Shown here: positions 28,566 to 37,694 of the stretch, one piece after another
How the letters are laid out: every line of letters begins with the position of its first letter
How positions within the stretch are numbered: the first letter of the stretch is position 1
Assembly: GCA_945869165.1 (NCBI GenBank)
Contig: CAMBNY010000022.1
Span: 1-41,088, forward strand
Direction: 5' to 3'
From: Comamonas sp. lk
Lineage (GTDB): Bacteria; Pseudomonadota; Gammaproteobacteria; Burkholderiales; Burkholderiaceae_C
DNA: 41,088 bases
Made by a program: the position numbers and the translations under genes
The notes under the pieces: model-generated
What the model was told of the DNA's origin: nothing
Database searches by the model: none
The model's input: only the letters and a program-made list of their open reading frames with translations

Positions 28566-30887
28566 TCAGGTAGCCGCGGCTTCTTCGGACTTAGACCGGC
28601 CTTCGCGCTTTGGCAATGGCTGGATGTCCAGCAAGACCTCGGTTTTGGACTCATCTTTGTCGTCCAGATCGACCGTCAGGCGGCCCCCATCGGTGAGGCG
28701 GCCGAACAGCAGTTCGTCCGCCAAAGCACGGCGAATGGTGTCTTGGATCAAGCGCTGCATAGGGCGTGCGCCCATAAGCGGGTCAAAGCCCTTCTTGCCC
28801 AAGTGCTTGCGCAATTTATCGGTGAAGGTGACCTCCACTTTCTTCTCGGCCAACTGGGTTTCCAGCTGTAGCAAAAATTTGTCGACCACCCGCAGGATGA
28901 CGTTTTCGTCCAGCGCCTTAAAGCTCACGATCGAATCAAGACGGTTGCGGAACTCGGGAGTGAACAATCGCTTGATATCGATCATTTCATCACCCGCTTC
29001 GCGGGGATTAGTAAAGCCGATCGTGGCCTTGTTCATAGTTTCGGCGCCCGCATTGGTGGTCATGATGATGATCACATTGCGGAAATCAGCCTTGCGTCCG
29101 TTGTTGTCGGTCAAAGTGCCGTGGTCCATGACCTGCAAAAGTACGTTAAATATGTCCGGATGCGCCTTTTCGATCTCGTCGAGCAATAGCACGCAGTGCG
29201 GCTTTTTAGTAACGGCCTCCGTTAGCAAGCCTCCCTGGTCAAAGCCCACATAGCCTGGAGGGGCGCCAATCAAACGACTGACCGCATGGCGCTCCATGTA
29301 CTCACTCATATCAAAGCGAAGCAACTCAATACCCATGATGTAGGCCAATTGCTTCGCTGCTTCGGTCTTGCCCACACCCGTGGGGCCGCTGAACAGGAAG
29401 CTACCGATGGGCTTGTCCGCACGGCCCAGCCCGGAGCGCGCCATCTTGACCGCCGAGGCCAGCACATCGAGCGCCTTGTCTTGACCAAAGACCACACTCT
29501 TGAGGTCGCGGTCCAGAGTTTTTAGCTTGCCGCGGTCATCGTTAGAAACATTGGCGGGAGGAATACGGGCGATTTTGGCTACGATTTCCTCGACTTCGGT
29601 CTTGGAGATCGTCTTCTTTCGCTTGCTGGGTGCCAAAATTTGCTGGGCGGCACCAGCTTCGTCGATGACGTCGATCGCTTTGTCCGGCAAGTGGCGGTCG
29701 TTGATGTACTTGGCGCTCAACTCTGCTGCAGCCTGCAAGGCAGCCATTGCGTATTTGACTTTGTGGTGCTCCTCGAAGCGTGACTTAAGCCCTTTGAGGA
29801 TTTCCACTGTCTGCTCCACCGTCGGCTCAACAACGTCCACTTTTTGGAATCGGCGCGACAGGGCGGCGTCTTTTTCAAAAATCCCGCGGTATTCGGTGAA
29901 GGTGGTGGCACCAATGCACTTGAGTTGGCCCGAGCTCAGGCTTGGCTTTAGCAGATTCGAAGCATCCAGCGTGCCGCCAGAGGCTGCGCCAGCGCCAATC
30001 AAGGTATGAATTTCGTCGATGAACAGCACTGCATTAGGGCGGTCTTTCAGGGACTTGAGTACACCCTTGAGGCGTTGCTCAAAATCGCCCCGGTACTTGG
30101 TGCCTGCCAGCAGCGCGCCCATGTCCAGGGAATACACCACCGCATCAGCGAGCACTTCGGGTACGTCTTTTTGGGAGATGCGCCACGCTAGTCCCTCAGC
30201 GATCGCGGTTTTTCCCACACCAGCTTCACCCACGAGCAGAGGATTGTTTTTGCGACGGCGGCACAAAATCTGAATCACGCGCTCGACTTCGTACTCGCGA
30301 CCGATCAGGGGATCAATCTTGCCGTCTTTGGCCAACTGGTTCAAATTCTGGGTGTACTGCTCCAGCGGGGAAGATTTTTCATTTTTCTCGCTGGAGGCTT
30401 CTTCGGCCTCAGGGCCGCTCTCACTGCCTTTGGCGGCCTCGGGAGGATCGCTCTTTTTAATGCCATGGGCAATGAAATTGACCACATCCAACCGGGTGAC
30501 GCCTTGCTGGTGAAGGTAATAGACCGCATGGGAATCTTTTTCACCAAAGATGGCGACCAGCACGTTGCTGCCCATCACCTCTTTTTTACCGCTACCGGTG
30601 GACTGCACATGCATGATGGCGCGCTGGATTACGCGCTGAAAACCCAGCGTGGGCTGGGTGTCCACCTCATCAACGCCGGCCACTTGCGGCGTGTTGTCTT
30701 TGATGAAATGGGTGAGCGACTTACGCAACTCATCGACATTGGCCGAGCAGGCGCGCAACACTTCGGCGGCGCTAGGGTTGTCCAGTAGGGCGAGCAACAA
30801 GTGCTCCACCGTAATAAATTCGTGCCGCTGCTGGCGGGCCTCGACAAAGGCCATATGCAGGCTGACTTCTAATTCCTGGGCGATCAT
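28566..30887 (-). CDS. clpA: ClpA, ATPase subunit of the ClpAP protease
   Basis: 773 residues (E. coli 758). AAA+ unfoldase that feeds ClpP and, with ClpS, degrades N-end-rule substrates. The N-domain ([18 protein letters not shown]..., [14 protein letters not shown]) is followed by an acidic linker rich in Glu/Ser (about 145-165). AAA-1 has Walker [10 protein letters not shown] and the pore loop around [18 protein letters not shown]-2 has GPTGVGKTE and, in its C-part, [21 protein letters not shown] ClpP-contacting IGL/IGF-type loop is seen in [20 protein letters not shown] stands before the ATG. clpS lies 84 bases upstream. Confidence 0.97.
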   Translation of the reverse strand: MIAQELEVSLHMAFVEARQQRHEFITVEHLLLALLDNPSAAEVLRACSANVDELRKSLTHFIKDNTPQVAGVDEVDTQPTLGFQRVIQRAIMHVQSTGSGKKEVMGSNVLVAIFGEKDSHAVYYLHQQGVTRLDVVNFIAHGIKKSDPPEAAKGSESGPEAEEASSEKNEKSSPLEQYTQNLNQLAKDGKIDPLIGREYEVERVIQILCRRRKNNPLLVGEAGVGKTAIAEGLAWRISQKDVPEVLADAVVYSLDMGALLAGTKYRGDFEQRLKGVLKSLKDRPNAVLFIDEIHTLIGAGAASGGTLDASNLLKPSLSSGQLKCIGATTFTEYRGIFEKDAALSRRFQKVDVVEPTVEQTVEILKGLKSRFEEHHKVKYAMAALQAAAELSAKYINDRHLPDKAIDVIDEAGAAQQILAPSKRKKTISKTEVEEIVAKIARIPPANVSNDDRGKLKTLDRDLKSVVFGQDKALDVLASAVKMARSGLGRADKPIGSFLFSGPTGVGKTEAAKQLAYIMGIELLRFDMSEYMERHAVSRLIGAPPGYVGFDQGGLLTEAVTKKPHCVLLLDEIEKAHPDIFNVLLQVMDHGTLTDNNGRKADFRNVIIIMTTNAGAETMNKATIGFTNPREAGDEMIDIKRLFTPEFRNRLDSIVSFKALDENVILRVVDKFLLQLETQLAEKKVEVTFTDKLRKHLGKKGFDPLMGARPMQRLIQDTIRRALADELLFGRLTDGGRLTVDLDDKDESKTEVLLDIQPLPKREGRSKSEEAAAT

Positions 30888-30971
30888 GACTGTTCCTTCA
30901 TCGTATGCATTTGTTCATCGTCGGTGGGCCGCCCTGGCGGTCGCCACCCCTCACCACGTCCTATCGCCTTA

Positions 30972-31334
30972 TTAGCCTACAGGCTCACTCACACATTGCA
31001 ATGGATGCCCTGCCTTTTGGGCTGCATCCATCACCTGGTCCACCTTGGTGGCCGCTACGTCGCGGGTATAAACACCGCAAACACCTCGTCCATCGATATG
31101 GATTTTCAACATGATTTGGGTCGCTGTGGCCAAATCTTTGGAAAAAAATTCTTGGATTACCCCCACGACGAACTCCATAGGGGTGAAATCGTCGTTCAGC
31201 ATCAGCACTTGGTGCATGGATGGCGGCTGCACTTTCTGCGGCAGCCGCTCCAGCACGATAGCGCCACCGCCGTCGTCGCGTTTGGGAGTCTGCCGGGGAA
31301 GTTCCCTCGGGGGTTTTGGGGGGGTAGTCGCCAT
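30972..31334 (-). CDS. clpS: ClpS, N-end-rule adaptor of ClpA
   Basis: 120 residues. The first 35 or so are flexible and Pro-rich. The folded part includes [23 protein letters not shown], whose Asn-Asp-Asp and Met build the pocket for N-terminal Leu, Phe, Tyr and Trp, and the later conserved [20 protein letters not shown]. It hands such substrates to ClpA, the next gene. The ATG has AGGA a few bases upstream. Confidence 0.96.
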   Translation of the reverse strand: MATTPPKPPRELPRQTPKRDDGGGAIVLERLPQKVQPPSMHQVLMLNDDFTPMEFVVGVIQEFFSKDLATATQIMLKIHIDGRGVCGVYTRDVAATKVDQVMDAAQKAGHPLQCVSEPVG

Positions 31335-31419
31335 CGTCCTATTTTATCGGTGCACACATCCTAGCGCAGTGCCAAGGGTAATTGGAGCGCCAAGGGCCAG
31401 ATTCAAGCCCGCCAAGGAA

Positions 31420-31455
31420 AAAACGCCTGCGGCGCGGCTGCACTACAGGCGTTTT
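31420..31455 (-). terminator. Rho-independent terminator of icd
   Basis: AAAACGCCTG and CAGGCGTTTT form a perfect 10-bp stem around a 16-base loop. On the minus strand it is followed by a T-run (GTTTTTTCC). It lies about 40 bases past the icd stop. Confidence 0.88.
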
Positions 31456-31470
31456 AGCAAGCTTACCCAG

Positions 31471-31487
31471 GCGGGCGAGGCGCCCGC
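31471..31487 (-). other. GC-rich hairpin just after icd
   Basis: GCGGGCG and CGCCCGC pair over seven bases with a 3-base loop, seven bases past the icd stop and before the terminator. Probably a 3'-end-protecting structure. Confidence 0.4.
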
Positions 31488-31493
31488 AGGCAT

Positions 31494-32747
31494 TCACATA
31501 TGGTCGATCATGACCTGGCCAAAGCCGGAGCAGCTGACCTGGGTCGCGCCATCCATCAGGCGGGCAAAGTCGTAGGTGACTTTCTTGCTGAGGATGGATT
31601 TCTTCATGGAACTGATGATCAAATCAGCCGCCTCTTTCCAGCCCATGTGGCGCAGCATCATCTCGGCTGACAAAATCTCAGAGCCAGGATTGACGTAGTC
31701 TTTACCCGCGTATTTGGGCGCCGTGCCGTGGGTTGCCTCAAACATGGCCACGGTATCGCTCAGGTTGGCGCCAGGGGCAATGCCGATGCCGCCGACCTGG
31801 GCCGCCAAGGCGTCAGACACGTAGTCGCCATTGAGGTTGAGGGTGGCGATGACGCTGTACTCAGCCGGACGCAACAAGATTTGTTGCAAGAATGCGTCCG
31901 CGATGCTGTCCTTGACGGTGATTTCCCGGCCCGTCTTGGGGTTTTTGAATTTGCACCAGGGGCCGCCATCGATCAATTGGGCGCCGAATTCTTTTTGCGC
32001 CAAGCCGTAAGCCCAGTCGCGGAATCCGCCTTCGGTGAACTTCATGATGTTGCCCTTGTGGACGATGGTCACACTGGGCTTGTCATTGTCAATCGCGTAT
32101 TGGATGGCTTTGCGCACCAGACGCTCGGTGCCTTCGCGCGACACCGGTTTGATGCCAATGCCAGAGGTGTTAGGGAAGCGTATTTTCTTAACGCCCATTT
32201 CCTCAGTCAGGAATTTGATGAGCTTCTTGGCTTTATCAGACTCGGCTTCAAACTCGATGCCGGCGTAAATATCCTCCGAGTTTTCTCGGAAGATGACCAT
32301 ATCGGTCTTGTGTGGCTCTTTGACGGGGCTGGGCACGCCGTCGAAGTACTGGATGGGGCGTAGGCACACGTACAAATCAAGTTCCTGGCGCAGCGCCACG
32401 TTCAAGGAGCGGATGCCGCCGCCCACCGGGGTAGTCAGAGGGCCTTTGATGGAGACCACATAGTCGCGTATCGCGTGCAGGGTTTCTTCGGGCAGCCACA
32501 CGTCCGGGCCATAAACGTTGGTTGACTTTTCACCCGCAAACACCTCCATCCAGTGGATTTTTCGCTTGCCGCCGTAGGACTTGGCGACCGCCGCATCCAC
32601 CACTTTAAGCATCACCGGCGTAATGTCCAATCCGGTGCCGTCACCCTCGATATAGGGGATGATGGGCTCGTCAGGAACGTTCAGGGAAAAATCAGTGTTG
32701 ACGGTGATTTTGTGGCCTTGGGCGGGGATTTTGATGTGCTGGTACAT
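31494..32747 (-). CDS. icd: NADP-dependent isocitrate dehydrogenase
   Basis: 417 residues, the E. coli type homodimer. Oxidises isocitrate to 2-oxoglutarate in the citric acid cycle, making NADPH. Seen in order: [17 protein letters not shown]; the isocitrate and phosphorylation loop [15 protein letters not shown], whose Ser is the AceK target in E. coli; [54 protein letters not shown] with the metal-binding Asp residues; and [16 protein letters not shown], whose Lys-Tyr pair marks NADP use. AGAG lies nine bases before the ATG. It is read away from the DUF192 gene and towards clpS. Confidence 0.97.
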   Translation of the reverse strand: MYQHIKIPAQGHKITVNTDFSLNVPDEPIIPYIEGDGTGLDITPVMLKVVDAAVAKSYGGKRKIHWMEVFAGEKSTNVYGPDVWLPEETLHAIRDYVVSIKGPLTTPVGGGIRSLNVALRQELDLYVCLRPIQYFDGVPSPVKEPHKTDMVIFRENSEDIYAGIEFEAESDKAKKLIKFLTEEMGVKKIRFPNTSGIGIKPVSREGTERLVRKAIQYAIDNDKPSVTIVHKGNIMKFTEGGFRDWAYGLAQKEFGAQLIDGGPWCKFKNPKTGREITVKDSIADAFLQQILLRPAEYSVIATLNLNGDYVSDALAAQVGGIGIAPGANLSDTVAMFEATHGTAPKYAGKDYVNPGSEILSAEMMLRHMGWKEAADLIISSMKKSILSKKVTYDFARLMDGATQVSCSGFGQVMIDHM

Positions 32748-32988
32748 GAAGTGAGTCTCTTTGATAATGAATCAGGTGGTTTATGACCGCCTGCAAGATC
32801 TGTTTACCTGGGGGTTCACAGACTTTTTCTGACTTGGCGGGGCAATTTTAGACACAAACCTTTACGCGATACTGTCATAAATCAAGAAGCACGCGGGCCC
32901 TGCATGACGCCCCGGGTCCCCAGCGGTGCCACCAAGGCACCCTCGGTTTTTGGCACGCCAAAGGCCCAAGCTAGCGCACAATCACGCC
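32748..32988. other. Divergent gap between icd and the DUF192 gene
   Basis: About 240 bases with no gene. TAAAAT on the minus strand (within 32843-32850) is a fair -10 for icd, but no -35 is convincing. A single half of a PHO box (CTGTCATAAAT, 32872-32882) is present without its partner. Confidence 0.4.
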
Positions 32989-33447
32989 ATGAACCTCCTT
33001 TCCCGCCTACTGATTACCGCCACTTTTCTGGCCCCGCTGGGCCCTCTCTTCGCGCAAGACCGCGCCCAAACTGACTTGCCGCGCACCAAACTTAGCGCTG
33101 GCTTCCACCAAATTGAGGTGCAAGTTGCCAGCACCCCGGCGCAGCAAGCCACCGGCCTGATGTTTCGCGCCGAGATGCCGCAACACGAGGGCATGCTGTT
33201 TATCTTTCCCGAGCCCAAGCAGCAATGTTTTTGGATGAAAAACACCCTGATTCCCCTGACCGCCGCCTTTGTCGCGGACGATGGGACAGTGGTGAACCTC
33301 GAAGACATGCAACCACAGACCACGCAATCGCACTGTTCCGCCAAGCCGGTGCGCTTTGTGCTCGAAGTCAACCAAGGCTGGTTTATGAAAAAGGGGCTAA
33401 AGGCAGGGATGCGGCTGGTCGGCCCGCCCTTCAAGGCCGGTAGCTAA
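32989..33447 (+). CDS. Secreted DUF192 family protein
   Basis: 152 residues from the ATG at 32989; an upstream in-frame ATG gives a charged extension that would bury the signal peptide. Signal peptide about 1-23 (MNLLSRLLITATF...LFAQ). The DUF192 domain follows with its typical core: QQATGLMFRAEMPQHEGMLFIFPEPKQQCFWMKNT (the 'GLM.R..L....GMLF.F......FWM.NT' pattern), then PLTAAFVADDGTVV and the end VLEVNQGWFMKKGLKAGMRLV. The family has a small beta-barrel fold and no agreed function. It sits beside icd in many related genomes. Confidence 0.88.
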   Translation: MNLLSRLLITATFLAPLGPLFAQDRAQTDLPRTKLSAGFHQIEVQVASTPAQQATGLMFRAEMPQHEGMLFIFPEPKQQCFWMKNTLIPLTAAFVADDGTVVNLEDMQPQTTQSHCSAKPVRFVLEVNQGWFMKKGLKAGMRLVGPPFKAGS

Positions 33448-33508
33448 TTCCTCGTTGGGCAGCCGATCGTTAGGTTTTTGTAACGTGGCCGCTGCTTCCG
33501 AGTGACAA

Positions 33509-34510
33509 CTAGACTGGGGATTGGCGCCCCGCCAATTGCAGCATCAGCTCGATACGGGCTTTCGGGGGGCTTAAATCCAGGATGGGAAACTCCTCACCGC
33601 GTCCATCGGCCCGCGGCAGTACCCGCCCGCGGGCGCACCGCGTGGTTCGGACCACTATGACACCCTGGCTCTGGGCTTGCCGCAACGCGGCTTCGAGTCC
33701 TCGGTGAACTGTGCCATTGCCGGTTCCGGCCAGCACAATGCCCTCCACGGGCACGTCACCAGGCGACGGTGGCGCGCACAGCGCCCGCACGATAGCGCCA
33801 TCAGCACCGTTATGGTTCAACACAATTTCCACGCGTGGAAAAGCCTGGCCCGAAGCCATCTTCCCCTTCAAAATGGCGATTGACCGATCTGGCACGGGTA
33901 TGGGCCACCCAGCTAGCAATCGCACCGTCGTTTCCTCCACGACCCCAACCAAGCCAAAGTCACCGGAATCGAACGGATTGAGCTGGTAGGGGTGGTTTTT
34001 TTGCACCTGCGCTGCGTCGAGCAGCTGGCCTTGGCACACGACCAATACGCCGTGCGCCCCTCGGGCGCACGCCACTACGGTCGCGTCGCGCAAGTTCTGG
34101 GGGCCATCCGGCGACAGAGACGTTGCCGGTCGCATGGCGCAGGTCAACACCACTGGTTTGCCGGCCAACAAAGGTGCGGGCAACGTTCGGGCCAAAAAAA
34201 ACGCGGTTTCCTCTAGCGTATCCGTGCCATGGGTAATGACCACGCCGCGCACCGAAGGAATACCTAAATAATGCGCCACCCGCGCCGCTAGAAGCAGCCA
34301 ATGACTGGAGTCCAGGTCCTTACTGTCTTCCTGAAACACTTGTTCGTGCAGCATTTCGCGCCCCGCCAAACGCTCAGGCAAGCCGGGTAAGACCGCCAAC
34401 AAATCGCCTAACGCCACCCGGCCCGAGGTATAGGAAAGATTGTCCTGGGCGCTAGACGCGCTCCCGGCGATCGTGCCGCCGGTGCCTAAATAGACGATGG
34501 AGTCACCCAT
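33509..34510 (-). CDS. Asparaginase family protein (type I-like)
   Basis: 333 residues from the ATG at 34510 (MGDSIVYLGTGGTIAG); the frame is open further upstream through the lexA control region, which I reject. The first catalytic motif, GTGGTIAG, supplies the nucleophilic Thr (about residue 13), and the second, HGTDTLEET, supplies the Thr-Asp pair. AMRPATSLSPDGPQNL and LAGTGNGTVH are further family blocks. Hydrolyses asparagine to aspartate and ammonia; no signal peptide, so cytoplasmic. Length and motifs fit the bacterial L-asparaginase/GatD-like superfamily. It starts only 30 bases from the first LexA operator, so its promoter probably overlaps that of lexA. Confidence 0.85.
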   Translation of the reverse strand: MGDSIVYLGTGGTIAGSASSAQDNLSYTSGRVALGDLLAVLPGLPERLAGREMLHEQVFQEDSKDLDSSHWLLLAARVAHYLGIPSVRGVVITHGTDTLEETAFFLARTLPAPLLAGKPVVLTCAMRPATSLSPDGPQNLRDATVVACARGAHGVLVVCQGQLLDAAQVQKNHPYQLNPFDSGDFGLVGVVEETTVRLLAGWPIPVPDRSIAILKGKMASGQAFPRVEIVLNHNGADGAIVRALCAPPSPGDVPVEGIVLAGTGNGTVHRGLEAALRQAQSQGVIVVRTTRCARGRVLPRADGRGEEFPILDLSPPKARIELMLQLAGRQSPV

Positions 34511-34540
34511 AGCAAAAAAATCCTTGCAAATAAATAAAAA

Positions 34541-34556
34541 CTGGATAAAAATACAG
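34541..34556. promoter_or_regulatory. LexA operator (SOS box) 1
   Basis: CTGGATAAAAATACAG: CTG, ten bases, CAG, with an A/T-rich centre, close to the proteobacterial consensus CTGTATATATATACAG. One half is imperfect (CTGGAT). It lies 66 bases before lexA and 30 bases from the asparaginase start. Confidence 0.8.
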
Positions 34557-34559
34557 TCA

Positions 34560-34575
34560 CTGTGTAAGTTCACAG
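34560..34575. promoter_or_regulatory. LexA operator (SOS box) 2
   Basis: CTGTGTAAGTTCACAG: a second CTG-N10-CAG, with a good outer dyad CTGTG/CACAG. Start-to-start distance to box 1 is 19 bases, so two LexA dimers could bind side by side, as at E. coli lexA. Confidence 0.8.
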
Positions 34576-34621
34576 CCTGTTTGCAAACCCAGCCCGTCCA
34601 GACCACCTTCAAGGAGTCCGT

Positions 34622-35296
34622 ATGCTAGAAGCCCCCAAACTCACTGCCCGTCAACAGCAGATCCTCACGCTCATCGAAACCGCAATTGCGCAAACCGGCG
34701 CGCCGCCTACCCGCGCTGAAATCGCCACCGAACTGGGCTTTAAGTCCGCCAATGCGGCCGAAGAGCATCTGCAGGCCCTGGCCCGCAAAGGCATGATAGA
34801 GCTGGTCAGCGGCACTTCGCGCGGCATCCGCTTGCGCGGGCAGTCTCTGCGCGACATCCAAAACACCCGCTCCAAACAATTCTCGCTCTCCCTTCCCGGC
34901 TTGGCCCAATTGTGCTTGCCCCTGATCGGGCGTGTGGCCGCGGGCTCGCCCATACTTGCGCAGGAACATGTGGACCAGACTTATTACGTCGAAAACAGCC
35001 TGTTTCAACGCCAACCCGATTACCTACTCAAAGTGCGCGGCATGTCTATGCGTGATGCCGGCATCATGGACGGTGATTTACTGGCCGTCCAATCCACCAA
35101 AGAGGCAAAAAATGGCCAGATCATCGTGGCACGCATTGGAGAAGAAGTTACCGTCAAGCGTTTCCGGCGCAACAAGCATCTGGTCGAACTGCACCCTGAA
35201 AACCCGGACTTCCAAACCATTGTGGTCGAACCGGGCGAGCCATTTGAAATTGAAGGCCTGGCCGTCGGTCTGATCCGCAACACCATCTTGATGTGA
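34622..35296 (+). CDS. lexA: LexA repressor, SOS regulator
   Basis: 224 residues. N-terminal winged helix ([16 protein letters not shown]...[26 protein letters not shown], about 8-55). The cleavage site is Ala-Gly in [13 protein letters not shown]. The catalytic pair is Ser in [10 protein letters not shown] and Lys in VTVKRF, as in E. coli. When RecA is active LexA cuts itself and releases SOS genes. Two operators in its own promoter show autoregulation. A small gene follows 23 bases later and may be co-transcribed; the asparaginase gene is divergent. Confidence 0.97.
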   Translation: MLEAPKLTARQQQILTLIETAIAQTGAPPTRAEIATELGFKSANAAEEHLQALARKGMIELVSGTSRGIRLRGQSLRDIQNTRSKQFSLSLPGLAQLCLPLIGRVAAGSPILAQEHVDQTYYVENSLFQRQPDYLLKVRGMSMRDAGIMDGDLLAVQSTKEAKNGQIIVARIGEEVTVKRFRRNKHLVELHPENPDFQTIVVEPGEPFEIEGLAVGLIRNTILM

Positions 35297-35319
35297 TAAC
35301 CAGCCTCTGAAAGCACACC

Positions 35320-35652
35320 ATGCGCACCCTCATCAACACGCCCAAAGTCTCCGCCACCTTGTACCGCCTGGCGGACTGGCTGAAAGGTCGGCCAGAGCCT
35401 GCAAAGCCAACCGCCACCACGAGCACCTCGCCCTTTCAATCTAAGGTTGTTCCACTGAGGCCATCGGCCAAAGGCGCTCTGCCGCTGCCTACTGCCACTC
35501 AGACGCCGGCCACACAACGGACTTTGCGCGTAGTGCGCGTAGTGGACGGGCAGGGCCGCGCTTCGGGCGGTCGTATGGTGATTTCGGGTCGTATGGCAGA
35601 CGTGTGTGCCGAACTAGACCGCCTGGCCGGCAAAGAAGCGGCTGCGGCCTGA
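35320..35652 (+). CDS. Small protein of unknown function downstream of lexA
   Basis: 110 residues. I do not know its function. The first 24 residues (MRTLINTPKVSATLYRLADWLKG) are amphipathic and helical; a Pro/Thr/Ser-rich, probably disordered middle follows (about 25-65); and the C-terminal part, LRVVRVVDGQGRASGGRMVISGRMADVCAELDRLA, is compact and looks conserved. I have an impression of similar proteins in other Comamonadaceae, but could not check. There are no membrane segments or cysteine motifs (one Cys). It lies 23 bases after lexA on the same strand, so it would be SOS-induced. No strong Shine-Dalgarno is seen. A hairpin follows the stop codon. Confidence 0.65.
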   Translation: MRTLINTPKVSATLYRLADWLKGRPEPAKPTATTSTSPFQSKVVPLRPSAKGALPLPTATQTPATQRTLRVVRVVDGQGRASGGRMVISGRMADVCAELDRLAGKEAAAA

Positions 35653-35654
35653 AG

Positions 35655-35686
35655 CTAGGGCGTGCCAGCGGGCGAAACCGCCCTAG
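35655..35686 (+). terminator. Possible terminator after the lexA-linked small gene
   Basis: CTAGGGCG and CGCCCTAG form a perfect 8-bp stem around a 16-base loop three bases past the stop codon. No T-run follows, so it may be Rho-assisted or a stabilising hairpin. Confidence 0.4.
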
Positions 35687-35778
35687 ACACGCAGGCGACA
35701 AAATCACTTTCCCCGTAGCTTGTCAGGGGCGACAATGCGGCTATGTACTTCGCTCCCTGTTTACGCTAGTGTCCTGCC

Positions 35779-36498
35779 ATGGACGAACCCATTCTCACTG
35801 TTGAAGAGCGCAACGCGATCAATTCAGGACGCTGGTTTTCGGCGCTTTCTCCCTCGCTCAAACACGACATCCTTCGCTATGCCTATGTGCGGCGCTACCG
35901 AGACGGTGAACTGATAGCAGCCCGCGGGGAACCACCAGAAGAGTGGTTGGCCTGCGCCAAAGGCGCGGTACGCGTCAGCTCCACTTCGATCTCAGGCAAG
36001 CAAATTACCTTGACTTATGTGGAGCCCGGCATCTGGTTTGGGGATGTGGCCATCTTTGACGGCGATCGTCGTACCCACGACGCCTATGCCCATGGAGACA
36101 CCACGACTTTGTGCGTTGCGAAAGCAGACTTCAAAAAAATTCTGTCGGCCCATGTCGAGTTATACGAAGCCTTATTGCGCCTACACGCCAGGCGTATCCG
36201 TCAACTTTACGGGCTTGTAGAAGACCTCAACACCCTACCCTTACGCGCGCGCTTAGCAAAGCAGTTGCTGCATTTGGTACGTAGCTACGGCATACCTTCT
36301 CTTAGTGACGGCAATGAAATTCGGATCGGGCTCCAGCTCGCGCAAGAAGAGCTCGCACAACTCTTGGGCGCCTCCCGCCAGCGCGTTAATCAAGAGCTCA
36401 AGTCCATGGAGCGTGACAACTTCATACGCATTGAGCCAGGCGGCTTAGTCATCCGCGATCGGCAGGCGCTGATGCGCATTGCAGAAGCCGATTTGTAA
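35779..36498 (+). CDS. Crp/Fnr-family transcriptional regulator
   Basis: 239 residues. An N-terminal cyclic-nucleotide-binding-type beta-roll (about 20-135: ARGEPPEEWLACAKGAVRVSS, GIWFGDVAIFDGDRRTHDAYA) leads by a long dimer helix (LHARRIRQLYGLVEDLNTLPLRARLAKQLL) to a winged helix at about 175-225 (LAQEELAQLLGASRQRVNQELKSME, wing IRIEPGGLVI). The FNR-type N-terminal cysteine cluster is absent, so it is not an iron-sulfur oxygen sensor. The ligand pocket lacks the exact RTAT of Crp (RRTHDA here), so the effector is unknown. It precedes a phosphotransferase and an acyl-CoA dehydrogenase and may control them. Confidence 0.88.
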   Translation: MDEPILTVEERNAINSGRWFSALSPSLKHDILRYAYVRRYRDGELIAARGEPPEEWLACAKGAVRVSSTSISGKQITLTYVEPGIWFGDVAIFDGDRRTHDAYAHGDTTTLCVAKADFKKILSAHVELYEALLRLHARRIRQLYGLVEDLNTLPLRARLAKQLLHLVRSYGIPSLSDGNEIRIGLQLAQEELAQLLGASRQRVNQELKSMERDNFIRIEPGGLVIRDRQALMRIAEADL

Positions 36499-36537
36499 TC
36501 TAAACACCACACCACCACCATCAATTGACACCCAAGC

Positions 36538-37641
36538 ATGAATGACTTTGACCACTTCGTAGGCACGCAGCCAGTTGCGGACAAACATAGCTTTGATACC
36601 GCCGCCCTATCCCAATGGCTAAAAGCTAATTTGCCTGGGTTTACGGGCCCTTTGAGCGTCTCATCCTTCAAAGGCGGTCAAAGCAATCCGACTTACAAAT
36701 TGCAAACGCCAGAGCGCAGTTACGTCATGCGAGCCAAGCCGGGGCCTGTAGCCAAGTTGCTGCCATCGGCCCATGCTATCGAACGCGAGTTTGCCGTGAT
36801 GCGTGGGCTGGCAGGTACCGAGGTACCGGTGCCTGCAATGTACTGTCTGTGCGAAGACGAGTCAGTAATTGGCCGCGCCTTTTACATCATGGACTTTGTG
36901 GAAGGGCGGATCCTGTGGGACCAAGCCTTGCCCGCCATGTCCCGAGAAGAGCGCTCCGCGATTTACGCGGAAATGAACCGCGTGATCGCCGCCTTGCACC
37001 GCGTGGATGTGGCCGCACAAGGGCTTAGCGGCTACGGTAAGCCCGGCAATTATTTCGAACGCCAAATCGGCCGCTGGAGCAAGCAATACCAAGCCTCCAT
37101 TACCCAGCCCATTGAAGAGATGGACAAATTGATCGCCTGGCTGCCGCAGCACATTCCTGCTGTAGCTAAAAGCGAGTCTCTGGTCAGCGTGGTGCACGGT
37201 GATTTCCGCTTGGACAATCTCATCTTTCATCCCACCGAAGCACGCATTCTGGCGGTACTGGATTGGGAACTCTCCACGCTGGGCCATCCGCTGGCGGATT
37301 TCAGCTACCACGCCATGGCGTGGAATATCCCGCCTGGCAGCTTTCGGGGCATCGCAGGCATGGACTTTATAGAACTAGGCATACCGGACCAGGAGCAATA
37401 CATACGCATGTACTGTCAGCACATGCCGCATATCGATGCGCAAGCACTGCGCGCGGACTGGAACTTTTACATGGCCTACAACATGTTCCGCATCGCGGCC
37501 ATTTTGCAAGGCATTGCCAAACGCGTGGAGGCCGGTACCGCCTCCAGCGCGCAAGCAGTCAGCTCAGGTGCGGGAGCAAGGCCGCTGGCCAAACTGGCTT
37601 GGTCCTTTGCCCAAAAATACCAAGGCGCAAGTAGCGCCTAA
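36538..37641 (+). CDS. APH-family phosphotransferase (ACAD10/11-like)
   Basis: 367 residues. Aminoglycoside-phosphotransferase-like kinase fold: [13 protein letters not shown] (nucleotide loop, about 43-55), a later [13 protein letters not shown] (catalytic loop HGDxxxxN) and [19 protein letters not shown] (metal-binding Asp in LDWE). It resembles the kinase domain fused to acyl-CoA dehydrogenase in ACAD10 and ACAD11, which act on hydroxylated fatty acids by phosphorylating the hydroxyl. The next gene is an acyl-CoA dehydrogenase, matching that partnership as two proteins. It is not expected to confer antibiotic resistance. The ATG lacks a strong ribosome-binding site. Confidence 0.85.
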   Translation: MNDFDHFVGTQPVADKHSFDTAALSQWLKANLPGFTGPLSVSSFKGGQSNPTYKLQTPERSYVMRAKPGPVAKLLPSAHAIEREFAVMRGLAGTEVPVPAMYCLCEDESVIGRAFYIMDFVEGRILWDQALPAMSREERSAIYAEMNRVIAALHRVDVAAQGLSGYGKPGNYFERQIGRWSKQYQASITQPIEEMDKLIAWLPQHIPAVAKSESLVSVVHGDFRLDNLIFHPTEARILAVLDWELSTLGHPLADFSYHAMAWNIPPGSFRGIAGMDFIELGIPDQEQYIRMYCQHMPHIDAQALRADWNFYMAYNMFRIAAILQGIAKRVEAGTASSAQAVSSGAGARPLAKLAWSFAQKYQGASSA

Positions 37642-37694
37642 GGCCTAGCGTTCCACCTACTCAACGAGTCACTTTTTACCGCACAGGAGACACC

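Noticed and set aside
32872..32889. Half PHO box (CTGTCATAAAT) between icd and the DUF192 gene
   Set aside because: The second heptamer reads CAAGAAG instead of CTGTCAT, so there is no direct repeat; a chance half-site.
34511..34612. 34-residue N-terminal extension of the asparaginase
   Set aside because: It is translated across both LexA operators; the protein family begins at MGDSIVYLGTGGTIAG.
36538..37641. Aminoglycoside resistance gene
   Set aside because: The APH fold is shared, but the neighbouring acyl-CoA dehydrogenase and overall sequence fit the ACAD10/11 kinase group, not a resistance enzyme.
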